Assembly (NCBI GenBank): GCA_034766995.1
Contig: CM068317.1
Location: 23,415,001-23,479,000 of the forward strand
Length of the DNA: 64,000 nt
Reading direction: 5' to 3'
Origin: Acanthacorydalis orientalis
Lineage: Eukaryota > Arthropoda > Insecta > Megaloptera > Corydalidae
Both the position numbers and the translations under genes were made by a program. Position 1 is the stretch's first letter; each line of letters starts with the position of its first letter. Of this stretch, positions 37,070 through 47,818 are shown piece by piece. The notes beneath the pieces were generated by a model. It did not search any database. It was not told where the DNA came from and worked only from the letters and a program-made list of their open reading frames with translations.

Positions 37070-37991
37070 CGAGGTCAGACAATTAAGTAATGCGACAAAA
37101 TTCAAAAATCGAGTATATTTAAAAATTAAGGTACATCGCTGCGATCCCCTTCAAAGTAGTCCCCTCCCGCATCTATACACTTATTCCAGCGAGTTTTCCA
37201 GTTTTCGTAACAATTCTGGAACACTTCTTGTAGGACCTCTCCGAGTACCCTCGTCACAGATTCTTGGATATCTTCAACGGAGTCAAAATGTCGACCTTTG
37301 ACGAATTTTTTCATATGGGGGAATAGGAAAAAGTCGCAGGGTGACATGTCCGCTGAATAGGGCGGTTGTAGTAACGTTGCGATGCCTTTAGACGCCAAAA
37401 ACTGAGAGACACTGAACGCACTGTGACAGGGAGCATTGTCGTGATGCAGAACCCAAGTCTTCGCGATCTCTGGACGCACTCTGAGCACCCTTTTTCGTAA
37501 TTTTTCGAGCACATTGCGGTAGAATACTTGATTTACGGTTTGTCCAGGTGGTACGAACTCTTTGTGAACCACCCCTTTGCTGTCGAAGAAGCAAATCAAC
37601 ATGGTTTTCACTTTGGACTTGCTCATTCTCGCCTTCTTTGGCCTTGGTGCTCCAGGGGACAGCCACTGTTGGCTTTGTCGTTTAGTTTCGGGGTCATATT
37701 GAAAGAACCAACTTTCATCATCAGTAATAACTCGATCGAGAAGAGTAGGATCACTTTCAACCTGCTCGAGACAATCTTGAGCGATGTTCATTCGGTGGGC
37801 TTCGTGACATGCACTACTCGCGCGTTGTTACAAAACACTAAACAGCTGGCGAAGAAATGATCGTACGAGGGTGGTCAAGATCTCAATCGAGAGAGTAGGG
37901 ATCTGTTATTACGGTGGCGGAGTTACAGGTTCGCAGTGTTACCACAGGCCGAGAAAAAAAATCGGTCGCATTACTTAATTGTCTGACCTCG
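37070..37991 (-). mobile_element. mariner, internally deleted (young family, copy 2)
   Basis: The ends and TA flanks are the same as in copy 1 (TA at 37068-37069 and 37992-37993). It is inverted relative to copies 1 and 3 and is 922 bp long. The internal deletion removes the start codon: the 5' leader joins directly to the codons for AHRMNIAQ at about 37800/37801. Confidence 0.95.
37126..37791 (-). CDS. mariner transposase catalytic domain, N-terminally deleted (copy 2)
   Basis: This is the longest uninterrupted mariner frame in the window (221 codons). It begins at an internal Met (MNIAQDCLEQVESDPTLLDR) because the native start and the HTH DNA-binding region (about 130 residues) are deleted. 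All three catalytic Asp are kept: VITDDESW, HHDNAPCHS and SPCDFFLF, with 34 residues between the second and third. The C-terminus is GGDYFEGDRSDVP. If translated, it would be a catalytic domain without site-specific DNA binding, so probably inactive or at most interfering. Its preservation suggests recent origin, not selection. Confidence 0.85.
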   Translation of the reverse strand: MNIAQDCLEQVESDPTLLDRVITDDESWFFQYDPETKRQSQQWLSPGAPRPKKARMSKSKVKTMLICFFDSKGVVHKEFVPPGQTVNQVFYRNVLEKLRKRVLRVRPEIAKTWVLHHDNAPCHSAFSVSQFLASKGIATLLQPPYSADMSPCDFFLFPHMKKFVKGRHFDSVEDIQESVTRVLGEVLQEVFQNCYENWKTRWNKCIDAGGDYFEGDRSDVP

Positions 37992-38445
37992 TATAACCAG
38001 AACACAAACCATCACCTGAAAATGACTGTTGTCGAGGTCTCATACCTCCTAGGTACGGTTTTCAATATTAAGATGACAGTACAAAGATGTCCCAATACCT
38101 CAAATACGTGAAAAAGAGTGATTATTTATGTTCTAACAAATTATTTTTCCTACTTACAAACTAAACGTTTTTTTCCCTTATCAATATGATTTTTAATTGA
38201 TTATTAAAAATCAGTGCCTTTTAACTGATAAGCCACGGTCCCTACATTGGACTGTGAAAGAATATTCATAGCCTTGTACAACAAACTGATTTCATTATTT
38301 ATTGTAATTCTTTATTCGCATGTGTTTCAAAATATTTCTAATGAGAAATTGCAGAAAATGATATAATCACAATTTGAACATCTGTAAATATTGCAATAGT
38401 TAATATTTTTTAGTTTCCAATATTAAGAAATAACAAATAAATTAA

Positions 38446-38520
38446 CCCTTTTGTGTATAGGTGCCAAACATGCTGATTTTATTAGATTGGTAGAAAAATA
38501 ATTGCGGTTTATATCCTTCA
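38446..38520. mobile_element. Solitary transposon ends
   Basis: TTAACCCTTTTGTG near 38446 has the form of a piggyBac-type end. At 38482 TTAGATTGGTAGAAAAATAA (preceded by TA) is a mariner left end very similar to that at 38971, in the same orientation. Neither has an obvious partner end. Confidence 0.45.
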
Positions 38521-38970
38521 ATTTAAAATACTTTTCTTTCCTTTTTGATATTATTCTAATAAAAGAGATTTTGTTAACTTATTCGTTCAATTTTAATAAA
38601 ACCATTTGTTTTAACACTAAAAAAATATTTCATCTGTAAGTACTTATATGATAAAATAATTTTCATGTATAATTTTTATATGATTATGTGGCATAATTTT
38701 GAAACCAATCCTTTTTTCTCAATGAATGAAAACTATGTGAAATTTTATAATCACATATTATTATTTTTTACTATGTATAAATAAAGAAAATTAATGATGA
38801 CTGAAAAAATATTTGCGTAGAATATGTACAATAATTTTTACACAAAACGCAAATATTTTAACAATGATTAGATATTAACAACAAGTGATTAATAAATAAC
38901 CTTTTTATTTTTCAATTTATCGATTTTAAGATTTTCTTTTTTGTTAAATAAATTCATAACCGTAGAAATA

Positions 38971-39531
38971 TTAGGCTGGTAGAAAAATAATTGCGGTTTA
39001 TAACCTTCAAAATCCATTTTTAAATACATTTTTAATTTATGTGGTTTTAAGTTGTTCAGAACTGTTGGATGACAAACGCCTAACTTTTGTCCAAGCTCTG
39101 GAATTGTGTGTGGTTCTGATTCAACTAATGCCCTCGTTATGAACTGAAAAAGAACGCCCGCGGCCTTCTTCATCTTCAAGGCTCTTGTCTCCAGTACAAA
39201 ATTTTTGGAACCGCCATTGCACAATTGCACGTTCCTTAACAGTACCCACATCAAAAGCATCATTTAGTTTATGAGCAGTTTTTGCAGTTTTACCGCCCGT
39301 TTTGAGCTTATACAAAAAAATTCTCTCATTTACTTCTTTTCCGTCTTTAATTCAATACCTCAATTTGTAGCAAAATTAATAATAAAAGCAAAGTCAATGT
39401 TACTAAAATGCAGACCGAAAAATGGACTTAAAATGATATTAACATGAACACAATTAATGGAAATTTCATTGAGAAAAATTAAAGTGAGAATTATTAAAAC
39501 AAAAACCACAATTATTTGTCTAGCAACATAA
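38971..39531 (-). mobile_element. mariner deletion derivative (cecropia-like ends)
   Basis: The left end TTAGGCTGGTAGAAAAATAA and a worn right end (inverted TTATGTTGCTAGACAAATAA) are each flanked by TA. The 561-bp element keeps only the 5' half of the transposase on the minus strand. It is a different deletion class from A2/B1, which lost the catalytic core but kept the C-terminus. Confidence 0.75.
39010..39345 (-). pseudogene. mariner transposase N-terminal HTH region
   Basis: The minus strand reads KLKTGGKTAKTAHKLNDAFD then VGTVKERAIVQWRFQKFCTG and DKSLEDEEGRGRSF. After a frameshift it continues ALVESEPHTIPELGQKLGVC and HPTVLNNLKPHK. These are the two helix-turn-helix units and the linker of a mariner transposase. 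The second HTH keeps the (T)I(P)ELxxKLxVxHxTVxxxL pattern. Nothing of the catalytic domain remains. Confidence 0.8.
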
Positions 39532-40709
39532 TAATTATTGCTTATGTGCATTTTAATATTGATACCGTCTTAGAGAAGTAAGAGCAGAAAAATTCATATG
39601 AAATGAAATTCATTTCACAAATTTCACATCATATAATATTCATGCGAGTGAAAACTCATTTATGAAATTGAATTTAGAGACAGTAACAAAAGCGTGAATT
39701 AACACAGTAAAAAAAACGTGAATCAGAAATTAAATGTGAATTGATTAGTGCAGCTAGAAGAGGTCAGTGAAATATTCACTTCTCTAAACATTTAATGTGG
39801 CGATTAAAATCAGAAATTGAGTCTTATTTTTTAAGAATTTAAAAAGCTTTATATAAATGTTAATATATTTAAAATTATTCAGAAAAGGTTTATATAGTGA
39901 ATAAAAATATAATACAATTCTTATCAATAAATTATTTATTCAAGAAGGAAAAAATTAAAAATCTTAGTATTCTTCTATCTGCAATTGACAAACAATAATT
40001 TTAGCCTTCCCTATAATATTCTTCATCATTAAGTGGATTTCATATCTTAAAATTAAAAGTTTTAGTTATTGAATAATAAATTAATCTAAATGAAGAAATG
40101 TTAAATCGGGGAAAAATAAAACATAATTAATAAGATATATTTACTTTTTCTAAAATATTTTTTTGATTAAAATCTAGTTAAAAATAATGTATCACCTAGT
40201 GCTACATTTGCAATATTTGTATATCTGAACGTAAAAAAGGTTAACAAATCTATGTATAGAAAAATTAATATTTTTAAAATTCCATACATGATAAATTACT
40301 AAACCAACATATAGAAATAGTAAATTTTTAAATAATACATATAATAATAAATGAAAATAAGTGAATATAAGTAATCGTTTTGATCAAATATTTATTGTTG
40401 ATCCAAATTGATTTTATGTAATTAATTCAATATTTTTAAAATCAGATTCAAAATTTAGTTCAATTTGAGTCATAAATGCAATCAAACAACCAATTAATTA
40501 CTAAATTAAACTAACTAAACTTTCTTTTAACAAAGATCTAATAAATGTTCTGTGATCAACGTTGATGAATGAATTGAAACTGACACAGTACTAAGATTTG
40601 CTTATAGAAGGGTGAGGTTTTGTAAGCTCGTAGAGACAAGTGCTTATAAAATATTTTAAAATAAATATAATTTAAGGGTTTGCATTTTTGCACTGGACTG
40701 ACATTCATG
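39532..40709. other. AT-rich interval, nothing recognised
   Basis: No supported gene or element. Confidence 0.45.
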
Positions 40710-40711
40710 TA

Positions 40712-41570
40712 TTAGGTTCGTATAAAAATAATTGCGGGTTTTATCATTTTAAGTTTGGCGCCGATTTTTCTAGTTACCGTCATCTTTTGTTATAGCCATG
40801 TGATATATCATTGTAAACAATGAAATTAGCACTACTGATTTCATATTATGTCTATTGTTTTAATTCTTTAGGATTGTTGAATGCAACTTCTTAAATTAGT
40901 CATGGAAAAAAGAAAATTTGCGATTTTGTGTTAAGAGTTTAAATTGGGACATAAACAGAAACTGCTCGAAATATCAAATTTGTTTTTGACGAAGAGTTAG
41001 TTAGTGAACGTATAGCTTAATACTGGTTCCAAAAATTTCTTAAGCGAATTGATAGTCTTGATGTTGAGAAAGTTTGTGGACGTCCTTCAGCTATAGACAA
41101 TAATGATTAAGAATCATTATTGAAGCGGGTCTAGGTAAAATAACTCGAGAAGTGGCAGAAGAACTCAATGTTGATCATTCAACAGTTGTTCGACATTTGA
41201 GCCTAATTCGAAAAACAAAAAAGCTGGATAAATGGGTGCCGTATGAACTAAATGAACATCGAGCAAGTCTTCTCAGCGGTTCTTTTGTATAACAAAAATG
41301 ATCTTTTTCTTGACTGAATTTGAGTAATTTCTTGATTTTTGAAGTTTTTCAAAGATCAAGCATCAGCTGAAAGCCCTTTCGATGAACTTGTTTATTGCAG
41401 GACTTCAGAATTCTATCTTGTAGGAATAAACAAACTTGTTTCCCATTGGAAGAAATGTGTACAAGCCAGTGGTATTTATTTTGAACAATAAATTAATTTT
41501 TAACTGATATATTTATATTCGTATTTATACTCGATACGTAAAAACCGTAATTATTTTTGCACCAACCTAA
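40712..41570 (+). mobile_element. mariner deletion derivative (copy B1)
   Basis: The left end TTAGGTTCGTATAAAAATAA and right end GCACCAACCTAA are TA-flanked. The 859-bp copy shares the internal deletion junction of A2 and adds the complete 5' leader that A2 lacks. HTH-region coding sequence (LDKWVPYELNEHR) is recognisable with stops. Confidence 0.8.
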
Positions 41571-41812
41571 TATTTTAAAAATATTTGTGCGATACTCAAG
41601 TATAAGAATTTTTTTTATATGTTTTAAATGTTCAGTTGTTAGAGGATTAGTTGAAAGTATTTGACATTCCTTGGGACTTTAATATCAGTTTACAGAAACT
41701 CAACATTTAAAAATCAAGCTATGATATTGTGATTAAATCTTATTTGGTTATTATTGTGTATATTATATTTTATTTCATCTTTTAGTGTACAATATTTTTT
41801 AATTTTTCATAT
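41571..41812. repeat. Duplicated linker 2 (matches 26476-26715)
   Basis: Near-identical to the segment downstream of A2; it ends abruptly at a mariner fragment (copy B2). Confidence 0.85.
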
Positions 41813-42742
41813 TTGATGAGGAGGAGAGGGGTCGTGGACGTCCTTCAGATAAAGTCAATAATGATTTAAGAACCATTATTGAAGCGGATCCACGTAAAAA
41901 AACTCGAGAGGTGGTAGGAGAACTCAATGTTGATCATTCAACATTGTTCGACATTTGAACCTAATTGGAAAAACAAAAAAGCTAGATGAATGAGTTTCTA
42001 ATGAACTAAACGAACATCAAGTAATTCGGTGATAGGAAGTTTTCTCTGAGCTTTTTTTGCGTAAAAAAATAATCCTTTTCTTGATCGCATCGTCACATGT
42101 GATGAAAGGTGGATTCTTTACAACAATCCGAAACGTTAATCACAGTGGCTAGACAGAGGAGAAGCACCAACACAATTTACTAAACTGAATTTTTATGAAG
42201 AAAAGATTATGGTCAATGTTTGGTAGTCGGAAAGTGGCATCATTCACTACTTCTTCATAAATCCTGGTGAAACAATAACAGCAGAAAAATATTGTCAAGA
42301 AATTGAAAAAAATGCATGAGAAGTTATATCGTTTACAGCCAGTATTGGTCAATCGAAAAGGACTAATTTTTCCTAAAGACAAACCCCGACCGCAAAGCTC
42401 ACAAATGACTAAATTAAATGAATTGGGTTATGAAACCTTACCTCGCCCAATTTATTCTCCGGACCTATCTCCGACAGATAATCATTTTTTTAAACATTTG
42501 ATTAATTTCGCACGAGAGAAAGTTTTCAAAGATCAAGCATCAGCTCAATGCGTTTTCCATGAATTCAGTAATTTCAGGACTCCAGAATTATATTTTGTGA
42601 GAATAAACAAACTTGTTTCCGGTTAGGAGAAATGTGTGCAGGCCAACGGTTTTTATTTTGATTAATGAATATAATTTTTAACTGATATACGGATCTTTAT
42701 ACTCGATACGTAATAACCGCGATTATTTTTGTACCAGCCTTA
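41813..42742 (+). mobile_element. mariner 3' portion (copy B2), 5'-truncated
   Basis: The copy begins mid-coding at TTGATGAGGAGGAGAGG, directly fused to linker 2, and runs to the right terminal repeat GTACCAGCCTTA. It is the counterpart of the 3' two-thirds of A1. Confidence 0.8.
42303..42626 (+). pseudogene. mariner transposase catalytic C-terminal part (copy B2)
   Basis: A 107-codon frame includes PKDKPRPQSSQMTKLNELGY (second catalytic Asp in KD), YSPDLSPTDNHFFKHL (third Asp), and FKDQASAQCVFHEFSNFRTP. Asp2 to Asp3 is 32 residues here rather than the family's 34, consistent with loss of two codons after QMT. The usual HDNARPH has become KDKPRPQ. Upstream in other frames the first Asp region is seen as a decayed IVTCDERW. 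The fragment is not functional. Confidence 0.8.
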
Positions 42743-42763
42743 TATAATAGACGGGAACTTTGA

Positions 42764-43415
42764 TGGTTGGTTGGTTATTGGGGATTTAGGGCGCATCGAC
42801 AACAGAGGTCATTAGCGTCCGAACAAAAATTATAAATTAAAAACACACCCCGTTTGCGCACTTGCATTCGAGTCACCCCTTAATTCGAAACACTAATGTA
42901 TGTGTGCCAAACGCTTAAGAATATTTCATTAAAACAATATTTCTCTAAATGAGAGATAAAGATAAAACAAAACACATGTGAATGAACTGGACTGTAAAAA
43001 TACCTAATCTTGATTGGACAATACGTATAAATATAATAAAAAGAGATGAACTCTTGAGGACAGTAAAACATTTAAAATACTGTGATCTGATATTAGGATT
43101 CACAGGTTTTTTCGTGAAGAACACTTTAAAATAAGCCCGATGGCTTGACATGTATGACGACACAACATGTTAAAATATATCAAGATTGGGAAAAACACTA
43201 AATCATGCTAAAAAGTCCAGTCTCCTTTACGAAAGTCAAAATGCGATCTGCGGCGTCGTTGTCGTCCCCTAAAATTATGGAGATGTCCCCCGACAAACCC
43301 AGACGATTCCTAATCCTCGCATAACGATCGCATCGTGTTAAAAGCTGTGACACCGTCAGAGTAGTGCCACACGTGTCACACATCGGCTGGCCTTCCTTTT
43401 TCAAGATAAAAGAGT
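42764..43415 (-). mobile_element. LINE (I/Jockey-like), 5'-truncated, with 14-bp TSD
   Basis: The insertion is bounded by GACGGGAACTTTGA at 42750-42763 and again at 43416-43429. The uninterrupted counterpart at 25691-25704 has a single copy, which proves an insertion. On the minus strand the element carries a coding tail and ends in AACCAACCAACCA-type short repeats. Severe 5' truncation and a variable-length target duplication fit target-primed reverse transcription. Confidence 0.9.
43198..43415 (-). pseudogene. LINE ORF2 C-terminus with zinc-knuckle-like motif
   Basis: The minus strand reads KKEGQPMCDTCGTTLTVSQL then LTRCDRYARIRNRLG and ends DRILTFVKETGLFSMI. I-, R1- and Jockey-group LINEs end with a CxxC...(T)xxHLLxxC motif followed by YxxxR and a short tail ending in (F)LxxTGL. 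Here the His of HLL is Gln. The reverse transcriptase and RNase H parts are lost by 5' truncation; residues upstream of the TSD in the longer frame are host DNA. Confidence 0.75.
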
Positions 43416-43520
43416 GACGGGAACTTTGACATATAAAGCTGTTAGTAAAGATAAAAAATAATATTAATTTACTTCTTCTACAAATAAGTTCTAGGAAATT
43501 TATTGTTTTAGTTATCAGAA
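43416..43520. repeat. Duplicated linker 1, distal part (matches 25691-25800)
   Basis: It continues the linker interrupted by the LINE. Similarity to the 25.7-kb copy fades after about 43510. Confidence 0.8.
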
Positions 43521-45360
43521 AGATCATAAGAATATTTTTTTTAATGCAAAGGAAATTAAAATTCGAGTTTGTCAAAACAAAAATGTTGTTACAAGTTTTG
43601 ATTTATCTTTCTAGATAATTAAAAATTGTAAATTTTTAACTTAGTATGAATAACAAAAATCTAAATGAAATTATTGTGACGATCTATATTAATCTAAAAT
43701 CAAATAGACATTTCAAAGTTCGCATATTGTGTATATTAAAATTTAGGGAATATTTAATTTTAATATCGAGTACAACGAACTCTAAAGAATGAGTTGAAAG
43801 AGACTATCCTGTGCTCAATATGAATAATTGAATACGATGACCTAAAAAATAGACAAACAACGATTGAAAAACGATTTCACAACGATAATAAAGTAATATT
43901 TGCAAACAATGTACGCCCGATTACATATTTATTAAGTAAATACTATATAATGTTTATAGGTATAAAAAAGTATATTTAAACATCGATTAAGTTATTCGAC
44001 AATTGACCAAAATACATTACGAATTCATTAATTAATAAATTAATAATGCGTCGATTACAATTAATTCTCAGGCTACATACTTTTACTTTTACTATGATTT
44101 TTCAGTTGTTGAAAAGAGACTTGAAATTATGTAAAAGGAGGTTTTTTTTACTTAACATTCTCTGAAGTAAATGTATATATATATATATGTATATGTATGT
44201 GTGTATATATATATATATATATATGTATACAAATGCTATCAGATTGAACAATTCTTATAAACAAGTGTTATTTATGCGTTATTTGTTTGAAGCTGTTTAC
44301 TGATTAGGCTATCATTACTTATTTGTTTCACTATAAAGTATATTTTCGTAAAGCGTACTCATTAATAAAATGTCATAATAATTAAAATATATGTACATTT
44401 CCAAATACATTAATATACATAAATAAAAAAAAAACGTAAATTCAAAGCGAGTAACTAATTATTCCAAAATCGCAAATAATCAATTAGTCAATTATTTTAC
44501 AAAAAATAAACATTGATCCAAACAATTAACTCGTTTATATCTTTGCGTGAAAGATTATTTATGTAATAAATTAAATAATAACGAGTTTATCTACTTATGT
44601 TGGATGTATAAAAATAAGGAAAAACATTCTTCATGAACATACAAATTTCTATTTATTTTTGAAAGATGATGCAAATAATTTATGGATTTTTTTATATTTC
44701 ATTTTCATAAATATATACAAAAATGCACAGTTCAAAATTATATTACAAACGAATCGGATGGCTGGGATTAATAGTATGTCACGAAATGTCAAAATTTTAA
44801 AAGAATATTAAAAATATCTCAAATATAATTCTTGTTTTGTGTGTATTTTTTGTATTGGTAATTGACAAATTGATTAACTAATGATTTTGTTCTTTTCACG
44901 CCTCAAATGATTTCTATTACAGAGTTTTTTTTTTAAAAAAGAGAATGTATCAAAAACTGGTTTATGATGATTGAATTTTGAACTATTCAGATATATTCAA
45001 TCAATATTCTGAATAATGTGGTAAATAATTTCAATTTTGTGGTGTATATTTTATCACAATATACAAGTTCTTTTTTTCTATGAAATAATGAGAATTTTTT
45101 TATGAGTTTTTATCTTTAAAACCACTGTTTTCTGAGAAAATAATACCTCAATAAATTGCAAATGAATTATTTTTTCAGAGCAAACATTTTTTTAATCAAA
45201 AATTTGTATGTAACATTTTTGATTGTTTTTTTAATATAGCAACTGAAAAATCTGAAAGATTTTCCTCGTCCTTAAAAAATCTTTTTAAATTTAATAAAAT
45301 ATTTTTATCAGTATAAAAATATCAAGACATTTTGTATTAAACATTCCCCAGTTTCATATA
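43521..45360. other. AT-rich interval, nothing recognised
   Basis: Apart from a (TA)n array at 44172-44225, no gene or element was recognised. Confidence 0.45.
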
Positions 45361-45715
45361 AATATTGTTCCAATTATCAAATAATGAAATTAATAAAAGA
45401 CTGCTTTTGGAAGCATTCTGGAGCTCTCCTGACTGAACTGCAAGAAGCAGCCTTGTTGCTGTTGTGAAGAGGTTGGTATGAAGAAGAGCTCCACTTGATC
45501 GAAAAATCTTAACTCATGTTACAAAAAGGTTTCAGTGAGGAGAGTCATGAGACTCGGTGCTTAGTATTTGCATTACGGAATTTATTTTATAATTTTTAAG
45601 TTTTCTCTGTATGGTTAAACCTACCAATATTCAAAGAATATTACAGTACATCTCCTTGAAATCCCGTTCGCACCTTCTCGCCGCTTTGAGGCAGTGAAGT
45701 AGGAAATTGGGGAAG

Positions 45716-45718
<3 letters not shown>
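45361..45718. other. Higher-complexity island, unassigned
   Basis: Two GC-richer patches (45400-45540, 45640-45715) flank an AT-rich piece. On the minus strand a short frame without a start reads GALLHTNLFTTATRLLLAVQ and continues SGELQNASKS. I do not recognise it. The arms GGAGCTCTCC and AGAAGAGCTCC give a weak hairpin. It may be a repeat or an exon. Confidence 0.25.
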
Positions 45719-45758
<40 letters not shown>

Positions 45759-45799
45759 ATAATCATTACATTAAATTTATTTACTTATGTCAGGTATTA

Positions 45800-46308
45800 T
45801 TAGGTATACAATCTAATTCTGTGTCTTTAAATTGAATCAACCATAACTGTTTTAATTGAAAATATTTTCTAGACATTTTAGTATCTTTAAGTACCAACCT
45901 TAATATTTGGAACCACTATATAGTTTGGCCAAATAGTTGACATAACCTCATAAATACCGAATGAACACGATGATATCCGAAAAGCAGCATATTAAGCACT
46001 GCACAATCTTCAAATTCCAGTTGAAAAAAATGCTTCACGCAAGAATGGTTTTTGAAATCTGAAAGAAGTCGTTTTAACGCATATAACATGCAAAAAAATG
46101 CTTAAATAATGGAAAAGGTCTGAAAATGCATTACGACTTCATCGATTCAAAGTCGCGATCTTTTTTCGACAAGGGGTTGGCCAGTTACCTGATAGATAGA
46201 GTAAAGTTATATAAAACAATGAAGAATATTTTGTGTATTGAAATGTGTTCCATTTTGCCTAAACATTCATTTTTATAAATAAGGCACCGATTTGATTTTT
46301 AGACCGAA
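45800..46308 (+). mobile_element. Non-autonomous mariner-family element (relative of 34388-34875)
   Basis: The ends TTAGGTATACAATCTAATTC and (inverted) TTCGGTCTAAAAATCAAATC are flanked by TA, and the element is 509 bp. The plus strand holds a transposase tail LKMHYDFIDSKSRSFFDKGL followed, out of frame, by a KLYKT...-style end. Compared with 34388-34875 it is inverted. Confidence 0.7.
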
Positions 46309-47086
46309 TAGTTTCAAATTAAATTCCCCTCAGGTCTATCTTAAGTTAACATTTTATTATTATTTAATTAAATTAAATCATATAAACTGTCACAAATAAC
46401 ATGATTTTAACGTATTTTCTAATTGAAGTAACTAATAAATGTTATCTAATCAGCATATTCCTACTTTATTGAAATAATCTGTGTAAAAATCTATTTTAAA
46501 ATATACAGTTTGAAAAAATAATGTAATTACAATAGTGAATTAGTTTACTTTTTCAGAACATTAACTAATCAAAAGTTGACATAACAAAGTTTGTGAAAAA
46601 AGGTTAAATGAGAGTAATGTCTCGCGATCAAGTAAAAATCTAAAAACAATGCTTTTTTACTGTTTCAGTCTCTTCATATGAAAAAAATCAGATGACTTTT
46701 TATAAGTACATAACAGATTAAATACTTGAAAAGGTTTATACGCAAAACAAACCGTCATTTAGCAATATATATATATATATAGAATATTTTTTACATATTG
46801 TAATTAAAAACACTGAAATGCTTCTGAATAACGGATACTTATTAAGTAATTATTAGTTTGCATCAATAATTTATACTTGAACTTCGATGTAGTACACATT
46901 TAATATAGTTGTAATGCGAAATTATTACCGAATTATATTTCTACGTGACTTTTAGCAGATAACTATTGGCCTACACTCATTTATAAAATAGTTTTGCATA
47001 GACTGGTTGCTACGGAAGTAATCAGATGTCTTGTTAGAGTGTGCTATTGACCTTTAATATAGAATTATGAAACGAAAAAAATTTGA
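46309..47086. other. AT-rich interval, nothing recognised
   Basis: No supported gene or element. Confidence 0.45.
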
Positions 47087-47105
47087 ATATATATATACAT
47101 ATACA

Positions 47106-47155
<50 letters not shown>

Positions 47156-47419
47156 CTTAAATAAATTTTTGATTTATAATAATAATATTATTTTGTAAGT
47201 TGTAGAGGAATTTAAATGTTTAAATTTTCAACGATGTAGAGTACAGTTAACTCCTCGACGTACGAATTAATTGAACTTCGATATGACACAAATACTATTT
47301 ATTTTTTAGCTTAACATTTGTGTAAGCTTAACAAAGAAAAGAATATTTATACATTTCTCAATATTATAATTCAATACCGATAACCAAAATTAATGAAGAT
47401 ATTAAATAATAGATGATAA

Positions 47420-47706
47420 TTAAATAACAAATTCAACAATAATTCGATTGTCCTGTAGAGTATGACGCTTTTCGAAACACTCCGGTAAACGCAGTAATGG
47501 AGGCATTTGACATTTTTTATACTTCCACTCATTGTATTATTTTTTGAAAATACGTGACATCTCTTTGCAGGATGTTGCTTTTTACCAACGGAAGGTATAT
47601 GTTCAGGAAAATGTGCCCAATTTTTTGATTGTAGCCGAATTGCGCACTCACTTTTCGAAAGTGTACCGCGTGCCGGATAGTCAAGTCGAGACAAGTTACA
47701 TAGCAT
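47420..47706 (-). pseudogene. piggyBac transposase C-terminal cysteine-rich region
   Basis: The minus strand reads NWAHFPEHIPSVGKKQHPAK then RCHVFSKNNTMSGSIKNVKC. After a frameshift it continues LPECFEKRHTLQDN to a TAA at 47420-47422. The layout H(F)PxxIPxxxKKxxPxxRCxVC(S)KK...xxxC..C.VPLCxxPCFExYHT is the C-terminal zinc-finger-like region of piggyBac transposases. Several cysteines are substituted (VFS for VCS, PPLL for PLC). It lies just upstream of the 72-bp repeat and mariner copy 3. The protein core is absent. Confidence 0.7.
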
Positions 47707-47742
47707 TGAATGTTGCTAATAACAAACATCCTCACTTTCCTA

Positions 47743-47814
47743 TAAATTCAAAACAGACATGTTACAGGGCTCGTTTTTATGGTTCACAACTTTGACACTG
47801 AATATATGTATATA
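47743..47814 (+). repeat. 72-bp direct repeat, left copy
   Basis: TAAATTCAAAACAGACATGT... is identical over 72 bp to 48752-48823 on the other side of mariner copy 3. Confidence 0.95.
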
Positions 47815-47818
47815 AGTA

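Noticed and set aside
47532..47795. 87-codon plus-strand frame
   Set aside because: It is antisense to the piggyBac C-terminal remnant and runs into the 72-bp repeat.
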